Source of the DNA: UBA6614 sp002433235
GTDB taxonomy: Bacteria > Verrucomicrobiota > Verrucomicrobiia > Limisphaerales > UBA1100
DNA length: 64,000 bases
Assembly (NCBI GenBank): GCA_002433235.1
Contig: DJHS01000153.1
Coordinates: 1-64,000 of the forward strand
Reading direction: 5' to 3'
The notes beneath the pieces were generated by a model. That model did not search any database. It saw only the letters and a list, made by a program, of their open reading frames with translations, and was not told where the DNA came from. Positions within the stretch are counted from its first letter, which is position 1. Each line of letters opens with the position of its first letter. Below are positions 1 to 7,657 of the stretch, piece by piece. Made by a program: the position numbers and the translations under genes.

Positions 1-302
1 GAGCCGGTCTCCACCTGCGTCCAGCAAATCTTCGAGTGGTCGCCCTTGCAGATCCCGCGCTTAGTCACAAAATTATAAATGCCGCCGTTACCGTCCTCAT
101 CGCCGGGATACCAGTTTTGCACGGTGGAATATTTGATCTCCGCATCGCCCAGTGCCACCAGTTCCACCACCGCCGCGTGCAGCTGATTCTCATCACGCAT
201 CGGCGCTGTGCAGCCCTCGAGATAACTCACGTGGCTCCCTTCATCAGCCACGATCAATGTGCGCTCAAACTGCCCCGTCTCCGCGGCATTAATCCGGAAA
301 TA
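1..302 (-). CDS. sufB: SufB fragment, second copy of the same segment (contig overlap)
   Basis: This stretch encodes the same SufB segment as 337-638: it starts at the YFRINAAETGQFERTL motif, passes SYLEGCTAPMRDENQ, and runs off the left edge of the window. Aligned base for base with 337-638 (offset 336) I count 9 mismatches in 302 bases, about 97% identity, with one amino-acid change (GDH instead of GDR). It is in the correct reading frame to be the C-terminal continuation of the sufB at 334-1268. I read it as the end of a neighbouring contig, possibly from a sister strain, that overlaps the next contig and was left unmerged. The true gene would use this copy or the other, not both. Confidence 0.85.
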
Positions 303-333
303 NNNNNNNNNNNNNNNNNNNNNNNNNNNNNNN
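303..333. other. assembly gap (31 N) inside sufB
   Basis: This is a run of 31 undetermined bases. The sequence left of it repeats the sequence right of it for at least 302 bases, so the contigs overlap and no real DNA need be missing. Confidence 0.9.
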
Positions 334-1268
334 GCCGAGCCGGTCTCCACCTGCGTCCAGCAAATCTTCGAGCGATCGCCCTTGCAGATGCCGCGCTTGG
401 TCACAAAATTGTAAATGCCGCCGTTACCGTCCTCATCGCCGGGATACCAGTTTTGCACGGTGGAATATTTGATCTCCGCATCGCCCAGCGCCACCAGTTC
501 CACCACCGCCGCGTGCAGCTGATTCTCATCACGCATCGGCGCCGTGCAGCCCTCGAGATAACTCACGTGACTCCCTTCATCAGCCACGATCAAAGTGCGC
601 TCAAACTGCCCCGTCTCCGCGGCATTAATCCGGAAATAAGTGCTCAGCTCCAGCGGGCAGCGCACTCCTTTCGGGATGTACACAAACGAACCGTCACTAA
701 ATACCGCCGAATTGAGCGTGGCAAAAAAGTTGTCGGTATACGGCACCACCGTGCCGAGATATTTTTTGACGAGCTCCGGATGATCGCGTACCGCCTCAGA
801 AAACGAACAGAAGATCACGCCGTGCTTGGCCAGTTCCTCCTGATGCGTGGTGCCGACGGACACGCTGTCAAACACCGCATCCACCGCCACGCCTGCCAAC
901 CGCTCACGTTCGTGCAAAGGCACGCCGAGTTTGTCGTAGGTTTCCAGCAATTTCGGATCCACCTCATCCAAACTCTTCGGCCGATCCTTGTCCTTTGCGC
1001 CCGGCGCAGAGTAGTAGCTGATGCCCTGATATTCCACCGGCTCATAATTCACATGCGGCCAGTGCGGCTCCTCCATTTCCTGCCAATGACGGAAAGCTTT
1101 CAGCCGCCACTCGAGTAGCCACTCCGGCTCCTCCTTTTTGGCCGAGATATGGTGGATCACATCTTCGTCCAGCCCCGGCGGCAGCGTGTCCGTTTCCACT
1201 TCCGTGTAGAAACCCCACTTGTATTCCTGCTCCACAAACTGATCGATGACTTCCTGTTCGCTGCTCAT
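334..1268 (-). CDS. sufB: Fe-S cluster assembly scaffold protein SufB (N-terminal ~311 residues)
   Basis: SufB is the core of the cytoplasmic SufBC2D scaffold on which Fe-S clusters are built from SufS/E sulfur. The visible part begins MSSEQEVIDQF and contains the family signatures PKGVRCPLELSTYFRINAAE, GQFERTLIVADEG, SYLEGCTAPMRDENQLHAAV and KYSTVQNWYPGD. SufB is usually about 470-490 residues, so the C-terminal third lies beyond the window. The ATG at 1268 overlaps the stop of the upstream Fur-family gene (ATGA-type 4-bp overlap), so the two are translationally coupled and share the iron-responsive promoter at about 1750-1796. sufC and sufD would be expected to the left of the window. The coding sequence is interrupted by the artefactual gap at 303-333. 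Confidence 0.96.
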
Positions 1269-1738
1269 CGTGCCCCCTCCTGACTCGCGCACTCGGGGCA
1301 CACCCCGCGCATGTTCATCTCAGTTTGCGTCACTTGAAATCCCCGCGGCACGCGAAACCCGCTCGTGCGCGGCTTGGCCGTCCCTTCAAAATCCGTCACC
1401 TCACCGCACATCTCGCACAGAAAATGCGCGTGCTCATCCATGTTTGGACAGTACCGCGTGGCCGCGCGATCCAGATGCACCTGCTTCACCAAATGATGCT
1501 TCACCAGCGCGTCGAGGCAGTTGTAAACCGTGGCCATCGAAATCTCCGGTTTCTCCGCCTTGGCCTGTATAAAAATCTCATCGGCCGTCGGATGCTCCTT
1601 GGCATGATCAAGCAACACGCCGTACACCACGCTCCGCTGCGCCGTGGGCCGCAGGCCGGCCCCGGCAATGCGCTCATCAGTTTCCGTCCGCATTCGCCGG
1701 GGTGGCACAAACACAGTTCTGCCCTTTACGTCGCTCAT
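1265..1738 (-). CDS. Fur/PerR-family metal-dependent transcriptional regulator
   Basis: This is a predicted 157-residue DNA-binding repressor of the Fur superfamily. The N-terminal winged helix contains RPTAQRSVVYGVL, HPTADEIF and the recognition-helix segment MATVYNCLDAL. The dimerisation domain has HAHFLCEMCGEV followed by MRGVCPECA, the two CxxC pairs that hold the structural zinc. The ATG at 1738 is preferred; a TTG at 1768 would add ten residues and put the start 8 bp from the operator. The gene is the first of an operon with sufB (4-bp overlap) and has a near-perfect palindromic operator directly upstream, which suggests autoregulation and control of Fe-S assembly by iron or peroxide. 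I cannot say from sequence whether it senses Fe (Fur), peroxide (PerR) or heme (Irr); the operator resembles the Irr/ICE-type box. Confidence 0.9.
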   Translation of the reverse strand: MSDVKGRTVFVPPRRMRTETDERIAGAGLRPTAQRSVVYGVLLDHAKEHPTADEIFIQAKAEKPEISMATVYNCLDALVKHHLVKQVHLDRAATRYCPNMDEHAHFLCEMCGEVTDFEGTAKPRTSGFRVPRGFQVTQTEMNMRGVCPECASQEGAR

Positions 1739-1747
1739 GATTTTGTC

Positions 1748-1775
1748 ACTGTACGGGTAGGCTTTCAAGAGTCAA
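1748..1775 (-). promoter_or_regulatory. candidate promoter of fur-sufB
   Basis: On the minus strand a -35-like TTGACT (1770-1775) and a -10-like TACAGT (1748-1753) are separated by 16 bp. A start about 7 bp downstream would give an almost leaderless mRNA for the ATG at 1738. The Fur-type palindrome abuts the -35 hexamer. This is seen by eye only. Confidence 0.4.
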
Positions 1776-1796
1776 GATTTAGAATAATTCTAAATC
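1776..1796. promoter_or_regulatory. Fur-family operator (7-1-7 palindrome)
   Basis: This is a 21-bp inverted repeat, perfect apart from its central base. The core TTTAGAATAATTCTAAA lies at 1778-1794, i.e. TTAGAAT-N-ATTCTAA. The spacing is the 7-1-7 form of Fur/PerR boxes and the sequence is close to the ICE box (TTTAGAA-N3-TTCTAAA) recognised by Irr-type Fur proteins. It lies 38 bp upstream of the fur-family start. Further partial half-sites (ATTCT, AGAAT) follow at about 1799-1817, so a second, weaker site is possible. Confidence 0.75.
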
Positions 1797-1893
1797 GCAT
1801 TCTCATAATATCAGAATATTCACATCCCTGCGTTGTTCAGTGGATCGACCGGATGGCCTTGAGTTTGCGAATCCAAAACGCCACGAATTGTGG

Positions 1894-2793
1894 CTACTTC
1901 ATCTTGTCAAAATTCTGCTGGAGGATCTGCCAGTCTTTCAACCCCTCCACCTTCGTCTGCATCTTGGCATTCAGTTCGTATTCCTTGTCATTCTTCGAGG
2001 GGCGATCGACTTGATAAAAAATTCCGAAATGGCCCGGGAATGGTTCGCTGGCCAGTCTGTAGGCCGCATGCTCATCGGTAACATCATGGTCCTCCGGCAC
2101 TTCCTTGAATTCCCCTCCCTTGCGCGGATTGCTGGCATCAAATGCACCGTCATAAAATTCCACACACTCGCTCAGGCACTCGATGAAACCAAATCCGTTA
2201 TGGTCCATCGCCGCCTCCATCATCGAGAGGAGGTGCTTGGGATTCGTGTGCGTCGTGCGCGCCACGAAGGTGGCCCCAGCGGATATGGCCTGCTTAAGAG
2301 GATTGATGGGCTGATCCATCGCACCCCACATGTCCGTCTTGCTTTTAAAACCAATGGGCGAGGTGGGCGAGGTTTGCTTCTTGGTCAGGCCGTACACGCT
2401 ATTGTCCATCACCACGTAGGTCATGTTCACGTTTTTTCGTGCAGTGTGCGTGAAGTGGTTTCCTCCAATGGAAAACGCATCTCCGTCACCACCGAACACA
2501 AACAAGTGCAAGTCCGGCCGGCTCAGACTCACGCCAGTGGCGAACGGGAGTGCCCGCCCGTGAATGTAATGCACCCCGTGCGCCTGCACAAAATAGGGAA
2601 ACCGGCTGCTGCAACCGATGCCCGCCACAGTGGTCACCTTTTCATGGTGCAGCCCGCGGTTCTGGATCAGCTTGAAGTATAGCGCCAACACGGAGAAATC
2701 TCCACAACCGGGACACCACGTGGGATGATCGGCGGCCAGTTCCTTTTTCGTCAGCGGCTTGCGCTCCTCGGGCTCGGCTACGACTGTACTCAT
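1894..2793 (-). CDS. korB: 2-oxoacid:ferredoxin oxidoreductase, beta subunit (KorB-like)
   Basis: This is the TPP-binding beta subunit of a 2-oxoglutarate (or related 2-oxoacid):ferredoxin oxidoreductase, which oxidatively decarboxylates the acid to its acyl-CoA and reduces ferredoxin. Visible motifs are HPTWCPGCGDFSVL near the N-terminus, GIGCSSR, the TPP/Mg site FGGDGDAFSIGGNH with VVMDNSVYGLTKKQ, and the TSPTSPIG segment. The start is set at the ATG at 2793 (MSTVVAEPEERK), 10 bp after the alpha-subunit stop; an upstream in-frame start would overlap korA. At 299 residues it is of normal length for KorB. Substrate specificity is inferred; 2-oxoglutarate is the commonest choice for this alpha-gamma/beta architecture. 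Confidence 0.92.
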   Translation of the reverse strand: MSTVVAEPEERKPLTKKELAADHPTWCPGCGDFSVLALYFKLIQNRGLHHEKVTTVAGIGCSSRFPYFVQAHGVHYIHGRALPFATGVSLSRPDLHLFVFGGDGDAFSIGGNHFTHTARKNVNMTYVVMDNSVYGLTKKQTSPTSPIGFKSKTDMWGAMDQPINPLKQAISAGATFVARTTHTNPKHLLSMMEAAMDHNGFGFIECLSECVEFYDGAFDASNPRKGGEFKEVPEDHDVTDEHAAYRLASEPFPGHFGIFYQVDRPSKNDKEYELNAKMQTKVEGLKDWQILQQNFDKMK

Positions 2794-2803
2794 TGTCAAA
2801 AAG

Positions 2804-4621
2804 TTACTCCTTGTCGGACTCCAGTTTTTCTTCAACACGCTTCAGGATATCCCGCACGCGCCAAGTCAGGCCATCGGTCTTGTTGATTCCCTCAATTTTT
2901 GAGTCGCAAAATTTCGCCCGCAACAACCCGCAAAGCTGGCCATAACCATTCAGTCCCTCGTCGTTGGTCTCCACCACGTACACATGATGGAATCCATCAA
3001 AGATTCCCTCCAAGCCTTCTGGCAGCGGCATGATGTGGCGGATGGTCATGCAACTAATGCTGTCGCCATTTTTGCGCGCACGCTCCACTGCTTCGCGCAT
3101 GCTGCCCTGGGTGCTCCCCCAGCCAACCAGCAAAACGTTGCCTTCTTCCGGCCCATAAACCTCCGGTCGCGACAACTCAGCGCCAAGTTTCTGGAGCTTT
3201 CGTCGACGCTTGGCCTGCATTTTCGTATGCAACACCGGCGAACTGGTCGGATGCCCCATCTCGTCATGCTCAAGACCCGTGATCACGGGATACTTGCCAC
3301 TCTCCATGCGAGTGCCGGGCGGCTGATGGGGCGTGATCCCATCCGCAGCATCCAAGTCGTACGGCTTGAATTCAGCCTGCGGCTCAAACGAGGGAGAAAT
3401 ATCCTGCACCAGGTTTTCCAAGTCCGGCATGGAAAATGCCTCAATCCGCGTGGAGATCGCCTGATCAGTCAGGATGATCACGGGTACACTATATTTCCTC
3501 GCAATATTTACCGCCTCGATGCCGATATAAAAACAGTCCTCGACATTCGCCGGGGCCAAGACAACACGGGGTGAATCACCGTGCGCACCATAGCAGGCGA
3601 TGTTCAGATCACTTTGCTCCACGCTGGTAGGCATGCCCGTAGATGGGCCCGCACGCTGGACATCCACCATCACCAGCGGCACCTCCGCCATGACCGCCCA
3701 GCCAATAGCCTCGCTCTTGAGGGACAATCCCGGCCCACTCGAGCCCGTAACTGCCACGCGCCCCGAGTAGCTCGAACCAATCGCCATGGACACCGCCGCG
3801 ATCTCATCCTCCGCCTGCACAAATACGCCGCCGTATTTTGGCAGCTCGCGACGAAGCAGTTCCATAAGGTCAGACCACGGCGTGATTGGATATCCAGCTC
3901 CAAACCGCACGCCCGCAGCCAATAGACCGTAGCCCAACGCCTCATTGCCGTTGCAAACCACCTGCTCCTTTTCGCGTGGCTCCGGCTCCGTGAATTCATA
4001 CAGCTCCGCGATGGTCGCAATGGGATACGCGTAGCCCGCGTGAAAAGCCGTAAGCGCCGTGGTGCTGATGCTCGCCGCTTTGCCCTTGAACCGCTCGACG
4101 ATGAGCTGTTCAAGCCGGGCCGCGTCCAAGTCAAACATCCGCGCAATCAGGCCCAATGCAAAAATATTCTTCCCCTTGTCCCGCGCCGTGCCGCCGATGG
4201 CTTCCACCGTCAACTCAGTCACCGCACAACCCACGTGGCGGTACTTCTTCTCCAACTCGGGGTTCGGTTCCACATGACTGGAGTCATAAAGGACAATGCC
4301 ACCTTCCTTTAAGAAATCGACGTGGTTTTCGTAGCTGTGCTGATAAAACGCCAACAGGACATCCGCCTCATCGCCAGAGGACAACACCTCGCCCGACCCA
4401 ATGCGAACTTGGAAAATCGACGGCCCGCCCGAGATGGTGGACGGGATGGTCATGAACGTCATCACGTCCTGCTCACTACGCCCGGCCAAGCGCGCAAGAA
4501 AGCCGCCAATCGACTGAATGCCATCCTGCGAATTGCCAGCGATCCGAATGACCGCCTCGGAAACCTTCGAAACTTTTTTACTGCTGTCAGCAGCCTCGGG
4601 GGCCGCAGTACTGTCGCTCAT
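2804..4621 (-). CDS. korA: 2-oxoacid:ferredoxin oxidoreductase, fused gamma-alpha subunit (KorA-like)
   Basis: This is a 605-residue partner of the beta subunit. Residues about 20-190 are the gamma domain (RIAGNSQDGIQSIGGFLARL, then GPSIFQVRIGSGEV and DEADVLLAF). The alpha domain follows from about residue 215 (NGNEALGYGLLAAGVRFGAG, YPITPWSDLMELL, AVTGSSGPGLSLKSEAIGWA). The same fused order is known in KorA of many aerobic and microaerobic bacteria. It is transcribed first, with korB 10 bp downstream. No delta (ferredoxin-like) subunit is adjacent, as is usual for the two-subunit type. The enzyme would link the TCA cycle to reduced ferredoxin. A candidate promoter lies 86-113 bp upstream of the ATG. 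Confidence 0.93.
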   Translation of the reverse strand: MSDSTAAPEAADSSKKVSKVSEAVIRIAGNSQDGIQSIGGFLARLAGRSEQDVMTFMTIPSTISGGPSIFQVRIGSGEVLSSGDEADVLLAFYQHSYENHVDFLKEGGIVLYDSSHVEPNPELEKKYRHVGCAVTELTVEAIGGTARDKGKNIFALGLIARMFDLDAARLEQLIVERFKGKAASISTTALTAFHAGYAYPIATIAELYEFTEPEPREKEQVVCNGNEALGYGLLAAGVRFGAGYPITPWSDLMELLRRELPKYGGVFVQAEDEIAAVSMAIGSSYSGRVAVTGSSGPGLSLKSEAIGWAVMAEVPLVMVDVQRAGPSTGMPTSVEQSDLNIACYGAHGDSPRVVLAPANVEDCFYIGIEAVNIARKYSVPVIILTDQAISTRIEAFSMPDLENLVQDISPSFEPQAEFKPYDLDAADGITPHQPPGTRMESGKYPVITGLEHDEMGHPTSSPVLHTKMQAKRRRKLQKLGAELSRPEVYGPEEGNVLLVGWGSTQGSMREAVERARKNGDSISCMTIRHIMPLPEGLEGIFDGFHHVYVVETNDEGLNGYGQLCGLLRAKFCDSKIEGINKTDGLTWRVRDILKRVEEKLESDKE

Positions 4622-4706
4622 TGATGTGTCCCGTAAAACACGTTACCACCCGCCAAACGCCTAAAAACCGGGGCGGGAAGGCTGCCTTCTACCCGAAGGA
4701 CAACCA

Positions 4707-4734
4707 AAACTATCACTAATGACTAGTCTGTCAA
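4707..4734 (-). promoter_or_regulatory. candidate promoter of korAB
   Basis: On the minus strand a consensus TTGACA (4729-4734) is followed after 16 bp by TAGTTT (4707-4712), in an A+T-rich 240-bp gap between the HAD phosphatase gene and korA. The rest of this gap holds only a short palindrome (TTGAG-T-CTCAA, 4780-4790) of unknown meaning. Confidence 0.4.
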
Positions 4735-4865
4735 AAGATTATTCACAAAAATGAGAAATATGACAAAACACCCAATTCATTGAGTCTCAACACTCTTCGG
4801 CCTCGACATCAGGAGTAATTCACACCTTCCATTTATTGATAAGTTTTCCTAATGAAATTGGCGTG

Positions 4866-5663
4866 TTAATCCAAGCTTCGCGCAGACTTCAATTCATTCA
4901 TCGCCCAGTCAATCCCTTCAAGCAATCCGGCGCCGCAGGGTTGTTGGCTCACAAACCCACCGTGGCTCTTGACATGCGCCTTTACTTTCTCAACCGCATT
5001 ATGTTGCGTCACGGTCCACTTTGCATAACGCGGATCGAGCATGGGCAGATCGTTGAGGTGATCGCCGGCAGCAAGGGTCACACTGGAGTTCACACCGGAA
5101 AGCCTTGCCACTTCCCCGAGTGCGCTGCCCTTGTTAAAGGCCGTGTGAGACAGGCGCGCGTAAATATCGTTGCGCACAAAGTCAAGATCGGGCCAGTCCG
5201 AAAGGAAAGCATCCGCCTGTGCATGGATGGCATCGCAATCCTCGTTGTCTTTCGCAATAAGGCAGAAGGGTGAAAAGGCATCCTCATAAACCTCGGCATC
5301 AAACCGGTCACGAATCCATTCAATCAATTCCGGCAACGCCGGCCGCACCCGCCCGAAGACCTGCTCCTGCTCCGATTCACACAGGTTGTTCCAATCACTG
5401 TGCGGCACGAACTCATTTCCTTCGCGGAGATAAATCTCACGTTCAACCGTCACCAAGAAGTCCGGCTGTACCTTCAACTCCGCACGGGCCATGCCCTCCA
5501 TCAGGCTGATATAGTCACGGCCAGTATTTATACACCACTTGGCGCCAATAGCCTGCAGCTCCTTCAGGCGGCCCTGCAACACCTCGGGAACCGCCGGCCA
5601 CTCGTAGTCCGAGTGCAGCGTGCCATCAAAATCCGTGGACAAAAGCTGGAGGAAGGCCGTCAT
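4866..5663 (-). CDS. HAD-superfamily (Cof/SPP-like) phosphatase
   Basis: This 265-residue protein belongs to the haloacid dehalogenase superfamily, C2-cap (Cof / sucrose-phosphate phosphatase-like) group. Motif I is LLSTDFDGTLHSDY (nucleophile Asp of DxDGT), the INTGRD segment gives motif II (Thr), and AAGDHLNDLPML (GDxxND) gives motif IV. The motif III Lys is probably in FNKGSAL. The start is the ATG at 5663 (MTAFLQLLSTDFDG); longer in-frame extensions have no support and would overlap the divergent TPR gene. Substrate is unknown; sugar phosphates or nucleotides are typical of this group. It is divergently arranged with the TPR-protein gene at 5716. Confidence 0.85.
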   Translation of the reverse strand: MTAFLQLLSTDFDGTLHSDYEWPAVPEVLQGRLKELQAIGAKWCINTGRDYISLMEGMARAELKVQPDFLVTVEREIYLREGNEFVPHSDWNNLCESEQEQVFGRVRPALPELIEWIRDRFDAEVYEDAFSPFCLIAKDNEDCDAIHAQADAFLSDWPDLDFVRNDIYARLSHTAFNKGSALGEVARLSGVNSSVTLAAGDHLNDLPMLDPRYAKWTVTQHNAVEKVKAHVKSHGGFVSQQPCGAGLLEGIDWAMNELKSARSLD

Positions 5664-5715
5664 TTCACTCCTTGCGCGCCCGAGTGAATCGAGCGCACAA
5701 TCGCCTGTCAAACAA

Positions 5716-6162
5716 ATGCCGAGCTGCGATTCACAAAACGCGTACGACGATGCCATTTTCGCCTACACACAGGGCGACTACACGGGCGCCATCGAGCGCT
5801 TGGAGTCAATCCTTGCCGCGGACCCCACCCACTTTGAAGCCCGGCTCTCGCTCGGCATGGCCCATTATCGGCAAGGCGACTATGCGCGCGCCATTGCCGA
5901 AGGTCGCAAGGCAGAGGAACAGGAACCGAAGGAGCAACGGGTTCATACCAACCTGTCGCTGTTTTACATGAGGCAGGGCGACAAGGAAAAAGCCGAGCAT
6001 CATGGCCTGCAGGCACGCATCGCTGGCTGGCGCGGCAACATGGAAGCCCCCGAAGCCGCCAAGGACGATGACCTGAAAATGTCCGCCCCAACTCCCGAGC
6101 CAGTCAAGCTGCCAACCCAGTTCCCGGACATGCCCTGGAAGAAAAAAAAGGATGCCCCATGA
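5716..6162 (+). CDS. TPR-repeat protein
   Basis: This is a 148-residue soluble protein with about three tetratricopeptide units: YDDAIFAYTQGDYTGAIERL, FEARLSLGMAHYRQGDYARAI and HTNLSLFYMRQGDKEKAEHH. A Pro-rich tail ends in PWKKKKDAP. Such proteins act as interaction scaffolds; no enzymatic motif is visible. The ATG at 5716 is chosen because it immediately precedes the repeat domain. Its stop overlaps the start of the next gene by 4 bp, so the two are probably co-translated. Confidence 0.8.
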   Translation: MPSCDSQNAYDDAIFAYTQGDYTGAIERLESILAADPTHFEARLSLGMAHYRQGDYARAIAEGRKAEEQEPKEQRVHTNLSLFYMRQGDKEKAEHHGLQARIAGWRGNMEAPEAAKDDDLKMSAPTPEPVKLPTQFPDMPWKKKKDAP

Positions 6163-6437
6163 AAAGTGCCTACGAGATCGCGATGGAAAAGCTCCAGAAA
6201 GAGTCGCCCGACCCCAAGTTGACCGACGCCCAGCGTGCCGGACTGGCCGAGTTGGACAACCGCTATCAAGCCAAGATCGCCGAGCGTGAAGTCTTCCTCG
6301 AGGGCAAGATCGCCGAGGCGGCGGCAGCGGGCGAGTTCGAAGCCGTTGAGCAAATCAAAAGGGAACTCACCGGCGAACGCAAAATGTTACTGGAAGAGCT
6401 GGAGGAAAAGAAGGAAGCCGTCCGTCAACAGGGATGA
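6159..6437 (+). CDS. small coiled-coil protein, unknown function
   Basis: This is a 92-residue, highly charged helical protein (MEKLQKESPDPKLTDAQRAG, then alternating Glu/Lys-rich stretches to RKMLLEELEEKKEAVRQQG). It has no signal peptide or membrane segment and is probably a coiled coil. It is translationally coupled to the TPR protein (ATGA overlap), which suggests a shared complex. I do not recognise a named family. Confidence 0.7.
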   Translation: MKSAYEIAMEKLQKESPDPKLTDAQRAGLAELDNRYQAKIAEREVFLEGKIAEAAAAGEFEAVEQIKRELTGERKMLLEELEEKKEAVRQQG

Positions 6438-6455
6438 TCCTGTGAGCGGTCCCCT

Positions 6456-7136
6456 TTATTTTTCCAGCGCAGATTCAATCACCCGCGCCACTTCCCGGCC
6501 CAGTACGCGTGAACCTTCCGGCGTGTAATGCACGTTGGCCGGCCGCATGAGTTCCTTCATGCGCTTCTTGCTCAAGGTGTAAAGGTCGTGAGTGGGAATG
6601 CCGTGTTTTTTCATCACCCGAGCAGCCGCCTCGTTGTATTTCACGGAGTCGCCCACATAGCGGGCCTTGGACCCAGGCGGAATGGGAGTGGTGTTGCGCC
6701 AGATGAGCCGGGCACCGGTTTTTTTCAATCGCTGGGCCAGTTGCTCAAGGTTTTTTTCGTAGTGAGCAAGAGGCACCTGCACTTTGCCCCCCTGTTCCTT
6801 GGGCACCAAGTTTTGGCCATTGGATCCCATGTACTTGAGATCATGCAGTCCCCAATTGAAATGAATCACATCCCATTTGCCTTTTCCCAGCCACGCGTCG
6901 AGATTTGCCAAGCCACGCGTTGTGGGACCGCCATTGGTTGGGATTCGGTGCAGATTCGCTTTTCCCTTTAAAAACTCTCGGGTCGGCAGAGTGTAACCGA
7001 TGGAAATGGAATCACCAATGAGCAGCACGCGCGGCAGCTTGGGGTCATCTTGAACCGGGGCAAACGGTCCTTTCTTGGACTGGGCAGCAAGAGATAGGGC
7101 AAGGGACAATAAGGCGACGATTGAAAGAGCTTTCAC
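6456..7136 (-). CDS. secreted SGNH/GDSL-type hydrolase
   Basis: This is a 226-residue protein with a signal peptide (MKALSIVALLSLALSLAAQS). Block I is VLLIGDSISIGYT (nucleophile Ser in GDS), the block III Asn is probably in HFNWGLHDL, and block V is NVHYTPEGSRVLG (catalytic His). These show an SGNH esterase or acylhydrolase that acts outside the cytoplasm. Closely similar small SGNH proteins are common in Planctomycetes and Verrucomicrobia and probably deacylate carbohydrates. It is convergent with the TPR/coiled-coil pair; the 18-bp gap shows no clear terminator. Confidence 0.85.
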   Translation of the reverse strand: MKALSIVALLSLALSLAAQSKKGPFAPVQDDPKLPRVLLIGDSISIGYTLPTREFLKGKANLHRIPTNGGPTTRGLANLDAWLGKGKWDVIHFNWGLHDLKYMGSNGQNLVPKEQGGKVQVPLAHYEKNLEQLAQRLKKTGARLIWRNTTPIPPGSKARYVGDSVKYNEAAARVMKKHGIPTHDLYTLSKKRMKELMRPANVHYTPEGSRVLGREVARVIESALEK

Positions 7137-7183
7137 GGGGCAAAGGATAACCGGTCGCCAGAGGTTATCAATATTGGAAAAAG

Positions 7184-7657
7184 TTAAAGCCTCCGCGCAT
7201 AGTGGATTTGGCGGCCGACTTCCTTAAAACCGCAGGTGGGATAAAGGGCTTGGCCAGCAGAATTACTAGCCATGGTTTCGATAACCGCGATTTCCATGCC
7301 CTGCTCGCGCAGGTGTTCAAGCGCATGTGAAATCAGGGCACGACCGATGCCTTGCTTCCGGGCGACAGCCGCCACGGCAAGATTGGGGATGCGCCCCTTT
7401 CGGGTTGTCGCGTCGACGCGAGTAGTAATGTATCCAATTACATGGCCGCTGTCCTCAGCGACAAACACGCCATCCGGATGCGCGGCAACATCATCATCAA
7501 TGTGCCGTGCCTTGCGCCAGCGCCAGTCATGGCCGGCCACGGATCCAAACCGCGCCTCAATGCCGTGATCCACGGAGACGCCTTCAAATCCATCGACGGT
7601 GATGGCCTTGATAGAGTCAAGATCCGCAGGGCGGAAGAGGCGAATGACGGGGTTCAT
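7184..7657 (-). CDS. GNAT-family N-acetyltransferase
   Basis: This 157-residue protein has the acetyl-CoA binding motif A: RIPNLAVAAVARKQGIGRAL (R/QxxGxG/A), followed by EIAVIETMASNSAGQALYPT and GFKEVGRQIHYARRL, all typical of GNAT enzymes. The start is the ATG at 7657 (MNPVIRLFRPADLDSIKAI), which overlaps the stop of the upstream HEAT protein by 4 bp; longer in-frame extensions lie inside that gene. The acceptor substrate is unknown. Confidence 0.85.
   Translation of the reverse strand: MNPVIRLFRPADLDSIKAITVDGFEGVSVDHGIEARFGSVAGHDWRWRKARHIDDDVAAHPDGVFVAEDSGHVIGYITTRVDATTRKGRIPNLAVAAVARKQGIGRALISHALEHLREQGMEIAVIETMASNSAGQALYPTCGFKEVGRQIHYARRL

Noticed and set aside
1..640. Apparent tandem duplication of part of sufB
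   Set aside because: The repeat sits exactly at a run of N, the copies are collinear over the whole left piece, and the second gap in the window shows the same overlap pattern. An assembly artefact explains it.
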